The notes below the pieces were generated by a model. That model was not told the DNA's origin, searched no databases, and saw only the letters and a program-made list of their open reading frames with translations. Shown one piece after another: positions 1 through 6,371 of a stretch of 8,195 bases of DNA. A program made the translations under genes and the position numbers. The DNA is from an uncultured Methylococcaceae bacterium (GTDB lineage Bacteria; Pseudomonadota; Gammaproteobacteria; Methylococcales; Methylomonadaceae): assembly GCA_913009515.1 (NCBI GenBank), contig CAJVYO010000068.1, forward strand, positions 1 through 8,195, given 5' to 3'. Numbering within the stretch: the stretch's first letter is position 1; each line of letters opens with the position of its first letter.

Positions 1-461
1 ATTTTAATGATAGGGTCGCAGCCATGCTTAAGATGATGCAAACTAATCACGCCCCCTATTTACAAATGATTACTCAATTTCAGTTACCCTCCAATAGCCA
101 TTTAATGCAGCATTTAGATGACATAACAGAGCAAGGTGCCGAAGGTTTAATGCTACATCATAAGGCCGGTATTTATCAAAATGGCCGCAGTCATCATTTA
201 TTAAAATTAAAGAAATTTACTGATGCTGAAGCGGTGGTCATTGGTTATCGTGCTGGAAAAGGGCAATTTTCAGGAAAAATGGGGGCGATTCAAGTTAAAA
301 GTAAAACAGGTAAAATATTTTTTATCGGCAGTGGTTTTAGTTATCAAGAACGAGAACAACCACCCGCTATTGGTAGTACAATTACCTTCCGCTATCAAGG
401 CTTAACCAATAGCGGAATTCCACGCTTTGCTGTTTTTATTCGGTTACGTGAAGAGCCTTAG
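1..461 (+). CDS. ATP-dependent DNA ligase, LigE-like (3' part only)
   Basis: This is the C-terminal part of a small ATP-dependent DNA ligase, which seals nicks using a lysine-AMP intermediate. The reading frame is already open at the window edge: codons from base 3 read FNDRVAA before the ATG at 24. That ATG is therefore internal, and the adenylated-lysine motif lies outside the window. Visible motifs are FNDR (motif IIIa-like), EGLMLH around base 141 (motif IV) and LLKLKKF around base 201 (motif V with its two lysines). An OB-fold follows, with GKGQFSGKMGA, IGSGFS, PPAIGS and the terminal PRFAVFIRLR. Ending at this point without further domains is typical of the minimal LigE group found in Haemophilus, Neisseria and Vibrio, several of which carry a periplasmic signal; that cannot be checked here. 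The gene converges on the PPOX-family gene with an 11-base gap. The ligase family is certain; the LigE subgroup is likely. Confidence 0.9.
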   Translation, partial: FNDRVAAMLKMMQTNHAPYLQMITQFQLPSNSHLMQHLDDITEQGAEGLMLHHKAGIYQNGRSHHLLKLKKFTDAEAVVIGYRAGKGQFSGKMGAIQVKSKTGKIFFIGSGFSYQEREQPPAIGSTITFRYQGLTNSGIPRFAVFIRLREEP

Positions 462-472
462 TATTTTGAATA

Positions 473-1129
473 TTAGCCTTTTCCTTTATGCACGTTATCG
501 ACCCATTCTTCCATAGTAATCACCCCGCCTTCTTTTTCTGGGCGACCCTTATCTTTTGGCGGCAACACATCCTGCATTAAATCTATACGCTTCCAACCTG
601 CTAGTGGGGTTTTTTCCTTCTGCCCCGGCACATAATGTGATAATTCTTTTAATTCATATTTATGAATATATCGCGGACAATTAACCCACATTTTTGATAA
701 TTTAACGCGGACAATCATTTCCGCTTCATTAAAGTCAGCCATCAGTGGATCGTCTTTTGAAACACTAGCTTCACCATGAAAACGTATACGGTGTGGTGTT
801 TCAAAATCAAGAAATAAAAGCCCCACTTTCGCGGTCTGTTGAATATTACCCATAGAATAAAACATACCATTACCATCATAAGATGGGAAAGCAAGCGTGG
901 TTTTATCTACCACTCTCACAAATCCAGGTGCCCCACCTTTATACGACACGGTAGGTTGGCCATTTTGATCAACTGTAGAGAGAAAAAACATAGGACGACT
1001 TTCAATAAAAGCTTTCTCTTCATCACCAATTTCTTGCTGAATAATAATCTCTTCCATACGATCAGCTAATTTTCGAGTCTCAAATTCATCCTGTAATGCT
1101 CTATGTTTTTCGCCGTACATTTCATTCAT
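473..1129 (-). CDS. Pyridoxamine 5'-phosphate oxidase-family (FMN split-barrel) protein
   Basis: This 218-residue protein belongs to the PPOX-like FMN-binding split-barrel superfamily, whose members are flavin or F420 oxidoreductases or flavin/heme-binding proteins. The barrel begins near residue 47 (FFLSTVDQNGQPTVSY), followed by YKGGAPGF (63-70), FPSYDGNGMFYSMGN (81-95), VGLLFLDFE (102-110) and RIRFHGEA (114-121). NCPRYIHKY (150-158) is a signature of the subgroup of general PPOX-class proteins, not of true PdxH. The substrate is unknown. An AGGA ribosome site lies about 9 bases before the ATG at 1129; a second in-frame ATG lies three codons later. It follows the HD-GYP gene by 29 bases on the same strand and is probably the last gene of that transcript. 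Whether it takes part in the signalling pathway is unknown. The hydrophilic N-terminal helix (residues 8-40) and the lysine/glutamate-rich C-terminus flank the barrel. The family call is firm; any function is open. Confidence 0.88.
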   Translation of the reverse strand: MNEMYGEKHRALQDEFETRKLADRMEEIIIQQEIGDEEKAFIESRPMFFLSTVDQNGQPTVSYKGGAPGFVRVVDKTTLAFPSYDGNGMFYSMGNIQQTAKVGLLFLDFETPHRIRFHGEASVSKDDPLMADFNEAEMIVRVKLSKMWVNCPRYIHKYELKELSHYVPGQKEKTPLAGWKRIDLMQDVLPPKDKGRPEKEGGVITMEEWVDNVHKGKG

Positions 1130-1158
1130 TGTTTTATCCTAAAAGAAATTTAATCAAA

Positions 1159-2220
1159 TTACTCATCTGAATATTTCGCCATAATCTTTTCAACATCAGG
1201 CATTATTTTCCGCATTAACATCGCAATATCAGGGTCAAAATGCTTGCCTGACTCTGATTCAATCAACGCCAACGCATCTTCAACTGTCCATGATTTTTTA
1301 TAAGGCCTGACAGAAACTAACGCATCAAATACATCCGCTACCGCACAAAGTCGTCCGGACAAATGAATATCTTCGCCTTGTAAGCCATAAGGATAGCCAC
1401 TACCATCCCATTTCTCATGGTGATGCAAGGCAATATCTTTTGCCATCTGCATTAACGGTGAGTTATCGCCCGACAAAATATCGCCGCCAATATTTACATG
1501 GCTTTGCATTATGCCCCACTCCTCACCATCTAGTTTTCCTGGCTTTAAAAGCACCTTATCAGGAATACCGATTTTACCTACATCATGCATCGGTGCCGCA
1601 TTTAAAATCAGCTCCGCCTCACTTTCAGATAAGCCATATTCCAACGCTAATAATTGAGCGTATAAACTCATGCGAATAATATGATTACCCGTTTCATTAT
1701 CCCGATATTCCGCCGCTAAACCTAAACGCTGAATCACTTCATGACGGGTCGCATAGAGTTCTTTAGTCCGTTCAACAACTTGTTCTTCTAATTTAATATT
1801 ATGCTCTTTGATACGCTTATGCATTAAACGCACTTCTAATAAATTATGAATACGCATTAACGCTTCTAACTGATCAAAAGGTTTAGTTAAAAAATCTTTT
1901 GCACCACATTCAAAGGCTTTTAAACGCGTTTCTTTATCTATTTGGGCAGTTAAAACCAACACTGGCAAGTAATCATCTACATAGCGTTTTGCCAATAACT
2001 CCATGAGTTGAAAACCATCAATATGCGGCATTCTTATATCTAATAGAAACGCATCAAAATGTGTTTTATCACACAAAGCCTCAACTTCTCTGGGATCTGA
2101 GGTTTTTTGTATATTGGTATAACCTTTTCGTTTTAAAATTTTTGCCAATAAAGTTACATTCATTGGCTCATCATCAACAATTAATATATTAGCCTGTAAT
2201 ATTGCTGCTTCTAAATCCAT
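1159..2220 (-). CDS. Response regulator with HD-GYP c-di-GMP phosphodiesterase domain
   Basis: This 353-residue cytosolic response regulator has a receiver joined to an HD-GYP domain, which hydrolyses cyclic di-GMP. In the receiver (about 11-128) the acidic pair is D16/D17, the phospho-acceptor is D61 (LLDIRMPHIDG), and T91 and K113 (TKPF) complete the switch. A helical, coiled-coil-like linker (about 130-168) follows, then the HD-GYP domain (about 168-345). That domain shows EYRDNETGNH (171-180), the catalytic pair H212-D213 in HDVGKIGIPD, HHHEKWDGSGYP (266-277) and ADVFDAL, so all expected metal-binding and GYP residues are present and activity is likely. The ATG at 2220 gives a complete receiver, although the upstream Shine-Dalgarno match is weak. 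It lies 33 bases after the double-receiver kinase and is the obvious output of that signalling operon: phosphorylation at D61 would change c-di-GMP breakdown. Such proteins affect motility, biofilm or virulence traits; the target here cannot be told. Confidence 0.95.
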   Translation of the reverse strand: MDLEAAILQANILIVDDEPMNVTLLAKILKRKGYTNIQKTSDPREVEALCDKTHFDAFLLDIRMPHIDGFQLMELLAKRYVDDYLPVLVLTAQIDKETRLKAFECGAKDFLTKPFDQLEALMRIHNLLEVRLMHKRIKEHNIKLEEQVVERTKELYATRHEVIQRLGLAAEYRDNETGNHIIRMSLYAQLLALEYGLSESEAELILNAAPMHDVGKIGIPDKVLLKPGKLDGEEWGIMQSHVNIGGDILSGDNSPLMQMAKDIALHHHEKWDGSGYPYGLQGEDIHLSGRLCAVADVFDALVSVRPYKKSWTVEDALALIESESGKHFDPDIAMLMRKIMPDVEKIMAKYSDE

Positions 2221-2253
2221 ACGTCACACTTTAAAAAAATTAAATTATTTTGT

Positions 2254-3747
2254 TTACACATTATCTATTTTAATTGGTAAAAAAATAGAAAATTGAGTCC
2301 CTTTACCTAGACAGCTCTTTACATCTAACAGCCCTGACATTTCATCAATCATCTTTTTAGCCACATACAATCCTAAGCCCGTACCTTCAATATTGCCTTT
2401 TTCTGCGCCTAAACGATTAAACTTTTCGAAAATCCGTTTACAATCGTCTTCACTTAAACCATAACCGGTATCCCGCACACTAATACGTAGTAATTTTGAA
2501 TGTTCAATATAAGCCGTTTTAATAAAAATTTCACCATTTTCTCGGTTATATTTCACTGCATTGGATAATAAATTAATAATAACCTGCTTTAATCGCCCAC
2601 TATCCGCAGTCACCTCAATATTATGTGCTAACAAATCAATATGCAACTCCAAGCCACGTTGCGATGCCGCATATTGAATAAAATCTATTGCTGAATAAAT
2701 AACCGCTTCTGGGTCAAAATGACTTAAATTCGTCACCATTTTACCCGCTTCAATGCTCGATAAGTCTAATAATTCATTAATTAAAGCCAATAAATGATTA
2801 CTCGCTGACTCAATTTCAGAAAGTGACTCGATAAAATCATTATCTAAATTTTGTGCCTCAGCATCCATTTGCAATAATTGTGTATGCCCAATCACTGCAT
2901 TTAAAGGCGTTTTTAATTCATGACTGGTAATCGATAAAAATTCACTTTTCGCTTCATTATCACGTAATGCTTTATTTTTTTCACGCTTCATTCTCAGTAT
3001 AAACTGATGATTTTCAATTAAACTTTTAGCCCTGGTGCATAATTCTTCTTCCACGATAGGTTTTATAACATAATCATTAATGCCTAAATGAAATAAACCA
3101 ATACGTCTTGAGGTATTATCAAACGCGGTAACGGCTAAAATAGGAATATCCCCTTTATCATCACTTAAACGCCGAATTTTATTGGCTAAGGTTAAGCCAT
3201 TCATGACCCCGTCTAAAATAATATCCGTTACAACTAAATCATAATCATGCTTGATAAAAACCTCAAAGGCTTCTTCGGCGGTATTAAACGCATCAACAAG
3301 CAAACCTCGTGATTCTAAAATACTCGTGACCAATTGTCGCTGAGATAAACTATCCTCAATATATAAAACCCGTCCTTTTATTTTATTTTGCTGGCGACTA
3401 AAACGCTGGATAAAATTAACAATTTCATTAATATCTTTTTTCTCAAAAATATCGGTAATACCGGCCTGCATTACTTTTTTAAGGATATTAGTTGAACTTT
3501 CTGATGTAATCAAAATAATAGGAATATAGGCATATTCATCAAATGCCCTAATTTTCTGGCTTAATTCTAATGCATCCATATCTTCTAAATACATAGAAAT
3601 ACACAACATATCATAATGCGTATTTTTTAAAGCCTCTAAAGTATCCTTGCCCGTATTAACAAATTCATAGCTTAATTCAGTATTTCTCAATACTTCTTCA
3701 ATAATATTCTGAAACAATGTAACATGATCAACAACTAGTATCTTCAT
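2254..3747 (-). CDS. Receiver-receiver-histidine kinase (REC-REC-HisKA-HATPase)
   Basis: This is a 497-residue soluble histidine kinase with its receivers at the N-terminus, the reverse of the common hybrid order. REC1 (about 1-118) is degenerate. At the phospho-acceptor position it has S51 (DMLCISMYLEDMD), and the usual acidic pair is D7-H8, although T81 and K103 remain. REC2 (about 125-245) looks complete: E131/D132, D175 (VVTDIILDG), T207 and K229 (IKP). A short helix leads to HisKA with phospho-accepting H276 (SHELKTPLN). The ATPase domain has the N-box (INLLSNAVKYN, 391-401), DTGYG (426-430) and GTGLG (455-459), so the kinase should be active. There are no membrane segments and no PAS or GAF domain, so the likely input is phosphorylation of REC2, perhaps by the PAS kinase encoded just upstream. 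The first 20 bases overlap that gene's end and there is no clear Shine-Dalgarno, which suggests translational coupling. Gene order points to the HD-GYP regulator as partner. Confidence 0.93.
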   Translation of the reverse strand: MKILVVDHVTLFQNIIEEVLRNTELSYEFVNTGKDTLEALKNTHYDMLCISMYLEDMDALELSQKIRAFDEYAYIPIILITSESSTNILKKVMQAGITDIFEKKDINEIVNFIQRFSRQQNKIKGRVLYIEDSLSQRQLVTSILESRGLLVDAFNTAEEAFEVFIKHDYDLVVTDIILDGVMNGLTLANKIRRLSDDKGDIPILAVTAFDNTSRRIGLFHLGINDYVIKPIVEEELCTRAKSLIENHQFILRMKREKNKALRDNEAKSEFLSITSHELKTPLNAVIGHTQLLQMDAEAQNLDNDFIESLSEIESASNHLLALINELLDLSSIEAGKMVTNLSHFDPEAVIYSAIDFIQYAASQRGLELHIDLLAHNIEVTADSGRLKQVIINLLSNAVKYNRENGEIFIKTAYIEHSKLLRISVRDTGYGLSEDDCKRIFEKFNRLGAEKGNIEGTGLGLYVAKKMIDEMSGLLDVKSCLGKGTQFSIFLPIKIDNV

Positions 3748-5701
3748 TTTTATGTAATGCTTTATTTATTATTGTTATTAGGTTTTCAATATTAAAAGGT
3801 TTTGTTAAATAATCAAAAAAACCAAATGAAATGCCTTTTTCATAATCTTCCTTCATCGCACTAGCTGTTAAAGCGATAATAGGCACATCTTCCATACTTG
3901 GAAAACGCTTTTTTATTGCTACGAATGCATCAAAACCGTTCATATCCGGCAGGTTAATATCCAGTAAAATAAGGTCAGGCTCTCTATTTTCTATCAGACT
4001 AAAGCCTTCATCTGCCGTGGTTGCCTCTAACAAAATACCTGTTTCTAATTTTTTAATCACCCGCCGCATTAAATTCATATTCGCTTTATTATCTTCAATA
4101 TACAATATCTTAATAACTTTAGCGGGTGCTATTTCCACATTATAGCCAGGTGCTTCCGTTAATTCATCCAACTGAGAATGTTGAACATCGGTTGATATAG
4201 GCAAGGTAAACCAAAAAGTGCTGCCTATATCTACTTCTGATTCTACGCCAATTTTACCGTTTAATTTTTCAACCATATTCTTACAAAGACTCAAGCCAAT
4301 ACCAGTGCCTTCTATTGCCGATGATTCTAAGCCTAAACGATTAAACGGTGTAAATAAACCCTGAATATTTTCACGACTAATCCCATATCCAGTATCTTTA
4401 ACCGCCAAATAATAATCATTTTTATGCTGCTCAATATAAAATTCGACGGTTCCATCTTGCTTGTTATACTTAATCGCATTGGTGAGCAAATTTAATATTA
4501 TTTGTTTAACAATTTTATGATCAGCATAAACATAATAATCTTTAAAATCTAAATTAAAGCTTACATTAATCCCATATTTTTCTGCAACAGGATTAATAAA
4601 ACTAGAGGCTTCCCTACATATTGTTAATAAATCTATCACCTCTAAATTTAATTTAAAATCACCTGACTCAATCACCGATAAATCCAAAATATCATTAATA
4701 AGTGATAATAAATGTTCACCTGCTTTATTGATATATTCTACAGATTCTAATTGATCTTCAGTTAAAACATCAATTTCATCGGAAACTAATAATTCTGAAA
4801 AACCAATAATTGAATTTAAGGGCGTACGTAACTCATGACTCATATTTGAGAGAAACTGTGACTTTGCTTTATTTGCATTCTCAGCTATTTGATATGATTC
4901 AAGTATTTTTATTTCTGATTGCTTACGTTCAGTGGTATCTCTACCCACTCCTTGATATTCAATTAATGTGCCTTCATAAAAAATACCACGGGTACTCCAC
5001 TCCTCCCAAGACCCATCACTTGTTTGACTTTCATGCGTTTTAACAGGACTATCAATAGTAATATTACGATGCTCATTAATTAACCAATCCGCCACATCTT
5101 TTGAATTTAAATCCAATAAAGAGCAGCCTATTAATTCATCTCTATCTTTATTAAGGCCTTTACAAAAAGCTTTATTAACAAATACTAATGTAAAGTCAGG
5201 TGTGTAACGACAAATTAAATTATCTTGATCTTCCACTACTGATAAATAAAGTTGTTCACTCTGTTTTAAGGCTTTTTTTGCTCCATCGCGTTCACTTAAA
5301 TCTTCAACAAACCCTACAAACTCATAAACCCCACCGACATCAATTTCTTTTACTCTTAAATTCATCGGAAAAATAGTGCCATCTTTCTTCAAGCCCAATA
5401 CTTTGCGCTCAAGATTAATAATTTTTCGTACACCTGTCGATAAATAATTGCGTAAAAATTGATCATGCTCACCTCTAAAAGGCTCAGGCATTAACATTTT
5501 AATATTACGACCTTTCACTTCTTCAGTACTATAGCCAAACAAAAGGCTGGCCGCTTGATTAAAAATATCCACACTGCCTTTTTTATCAATGGTAATAATA
5601 ACAGCATGTGTAGTATTTAAAATAGCCTCCTGGCGTTTGTTTTGACGAATAACATTAAATTGCTCTTCATCCATCAAGCCCTCACCTTCTTTTTTTGTCA
5701 T
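3728..5701 (-). CDS. Hybrid histidine kinase with FixL-like heme PAS domain (PAS-PAS-HisKA-HATPase-REC)
   Basis: This is a 657-residue soluble hybrid sensor kinase. PAS1 (about 20-138) resembles the O2-sensing heme PAS of FixL. LMPEPFRGEHD carries H79 at the proximal heme-ligand position, R99 lies exactly 20 residues later like FixL R220, and I94, L115 and V117 match pocket positions I215, L236 and I238 of Bradyrhizobium FixL. PAS2 (about 149-260) is an ordinary PAS/PAC unit ending in GVGRDTTERK. HisKA has H289 (SHELRTPLN). The ATPase shows NLLTNAIKYN (404-413), DTGYG (436-440) and GTGIG (465-469). The C-terminal receiver (about 529-650) has E536/D537, D581 (LLDINLPDMNG), T612 and K634. There is no membrane segment. 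Known FixL kinases are inhibited when O2 binds; that behaviour is inferred here, not seen. It starts 10 bases after fur ends, so the two are probably co-transcribed. The start may instead be Met10 (base 5674), which has the better ribosome site. The domain calls are firm and heme binding is likely but unproven. Confidence 0.93.
   Translation of the reverse strand: MTKKEGEGLMDEEQFNVIRQNKRQEAILNTTHAVIITIDKKGSVDIFNQAASLLFGYSTEEVKGRNIKMLMPEPFRGEHDQFLRNYLSTGVRKIINLERKVLGLKKDGTIFPMNLRVKEIDVGGVYEFVGFVEDLSERDGAKKALKQSEQLYLSVVEDQDNLICRYTPDFTLVFVNKAFCKGLNKDRDELIGCSLLDLNSKDVADWLINEHRNITIDSPVKTHESQTSDGSWEEWSTRGIFYEGTLIEYQGVGRDTTERKQSEIKILESYQIAENANKAKSQFLSNMSHELRTPLNSIIGFSELLVSDEIDVLTEDQLESVEYINKAGEHLLSLINDILDLSVIESGDFKLNLEVIDLLTICREASSFINPVAEKYGINVSFNLDFKDYYVYADHKIVKQIILNLLTNAIKYNKQDGTVEFYIEQHKNDYYLAVKDTGYGISRENIQGLFTPFNRLGLESSAIEGTGIGLSLCKNMVEKLNGKIGVESEVDIGSTFWFTLPISTDVQHSQLDELTEAPGYNVEIAPAKVIKILYIEDNKANMNLMRRVIKKLETGILLEATTADEGFSLIENREPDLILLDINLPDMNGFDAFVAIKKRFPSMEDVPIIALTASAMKEDYEKGISFGFFDYLTKPFNIENLITIINKALHKNEDTSC
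5680..5688 (-). promoter_or_regulatory. Strong Shine-Dalgarno for the internal start of the PAS kinase
   Basis: On the minus strand these bases read AAGGTGAGG. The core AGGTGA (5687-5682) fits the 16S anti-Shine-Dalgarno and sits 7 bases before an in-frame ATG at 5674, which is codon 10 of the longest frame. The upstream ATG at 5701 has only AAGG a few bases before it. The nine residues lost (a Lys/Glu/Gly-rich stretch) belong to no domain, so the 648-residue form starting MDEEQFN is a serious candidate for the true start. Both starts may be used. Confidence 0.5.
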
Positions 5702-5710
5702 AATACCTTG

Positions 5711-6124
5711 TTACACCTTACATTGCTTACATAGCCCATATAAATATAAACTATGATCGGTTAATTCATAACCTAATTGAAGAGCAATACTATGCTGACG
5801 TTCTTCAATAATTTTATCTTCAAATTCATCAACGCACCCACATTTCACACACACAATATGGTCATGATGCTCGCCTTTATTTAATTCAAACACCGAATTT
5901 CCACCTTCAAAATGATGCCGCGTCACTAAACCAGCCGCTTCAAATTGGGTTAACACCCGATAAATGGTGGCTAAACCAATTTCTTCATTTTCAGATAATA
6001 AAATTTTATAAACTTTTTCAGCACTTAAATGTCGTTCATCGGTTTCACGCTCCATAATTTCTAAAATCTTGACGCGCGGCAATGTTACCTTCAAACCCAC
6101 ATCTCTTAAATCTTGAGTTTCCAT
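5711..6124 (-). CDS. fur: Ferric uptake regulator Fur
   Basis: Fur is the iron-responsive dimeric repressor: Fe(II)-bound Fur binds AT-rich Fur boxes and shuts off iron uptake genes. The 137-residue protein matches enterobacterial Fur almost end to end. GLKVTLPRVKILE (10-22) starts the winged helix, EEIGLATIYRVLTQFEAAGLVTRH (47-70) contains the recognition helix, and FEGGNSVFEL (72-81) follows. Metal ligands are in HHDHIVC (86-92), with Cys pairs C92/C95 and C132/C135 and H124 in DHSLYLYG. This distinguishes it from Zur and PerR by overall similarity, though specificity is not proven by sequence alone. A Shine-Dalgarno AGGA lies 8-11 bases before the ATG. It is 46 bases downstream of nqrM and 9 bases upstream of the heme-PAS kinase, an unusual neighbourhood for fur. 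No convincing Fur box was found directly before it, so autoregulation is not shown; one candidate box lies further upstream near 7683. Confidence 0.96.
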   Translation of the reverse strand: METQDLRDVGLKVTLPRVKILEIMERETDERHLSAEKVYKILLSENEEIGLATIYRVLTQFEAAGLVTRHHFEGGNSVFELNKGEHHDHIVCVKCGCVDEFEDKIIEERQHSIALQLGYELTDHSLYLYGLCKQCKV

Positions 6125-6143
6125 CTATTTGTCCTAAAACACT

Positions 6144-6158
6144 TAGCCATTAATGCTA
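6144..6158. promoter_or_regulatory. Imperfect palindrome upstream of fur
   Basis: In the 46-base nqrM-fur gap the plus strand reads TAGCCATTAATGCTA. Without the extra C it would be a perfect 14-base palindrome (TAGCATTAATGCTA). It lies about 20-34 bases before the fur ATG, where a promoter or operator could sit. It does not match the Fur box and is not followed by a T-run, so it is not a terminator. AT-rich palindromes this short occur by chance, so this is only a candidate site. Confidence 0.2.
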
Positions 6159-6170
6159 TACATCACCAAC

Positions 6171-6371
6171 TTATTGGCTCAACCCTTGTTGCTCCAATGC
6201 CGCTTCTGCATCACGTTGTTTTTTATCATCACACTTTTCAACGCACACACATTCACCATTGCCCGCGCCACCACAGGAGCCTTTAATCGCATTACGCCCA
6301 AAAATAACGCCCACCGCCATCACAACGATTACCAACAACATAAATGCGAATGTTACAAAAAAATAAATCAT
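6171..6371 (-). CDS. nqrM: Na+-NQR maturation factor NqrM (DUF539)
   Basis: NqrM is a small membrane protein needed to assemble functional Na+-translocating NADH:quinone oxidoreductase. It is thought to deliver iron for the Cys-coordinated Fe centre between NqrD and NqrE. The 66-residue protein has one N-terminal transmembrane helix (about 3-24) and the family signature GRNAIKGSCGG (25-35). Four cysteines follow the helix (C33, C41, C43, C47), then a charged, lysine/glutamate-rich tail. Its length and cysteine pattern fit the family. The start overlaps the apbE stop as ATGA (6371-6368), and GAGGTGG lies 5-11 bases upstream, so it is translationally coupled to apbE. The neighbourhood (apbE and nqrF just upstream) confirms the call. 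Nothing looks broken. Confidence 0.95.
   Translation of the reverse strand: MIYFFVTFAFMLLVIVVMAVGVIFGRNAIKGSCGGAGNGECVCVEKCDDKKQRDAEAALEQQGLSQ

Noticed and set aside
24..26. ATG as the start of the ligase gene
   Set aside because: The frame is open upstream to the window edge and encodes a ligase-like FNDR motif. A 145-residue product would lack the catalytic lysine. The gene is cut by the window, not truncated in the genome.
459..475. Short hairpin TAGTATT-TTG-AATATTA between the convergent ligase and PPOX genes
   Set aside because: All its pairs are A-T except one G-T, and no clean T-run follows on either strand, so it is too weak to call a terminator.
839..1069. Plus-strand open frame of 76 codons inside the PPOX gene
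   Set aside because: It is antisense to a well-conserved protein and has no recognisable motif.
1440..1679. Plus-strand open frame of 79 codons inside the HD-GYP gene
   Set aside because: It is antisense to the catalytic HD-GYP region, with no ribosome site or family likeness noticed.
4810..5043. Plus-strand open frame of 77 codons inside the PAS kinase gene
   Set aside because: It is antisense to the second PAS and HisKA coding region and has no supporting motif.
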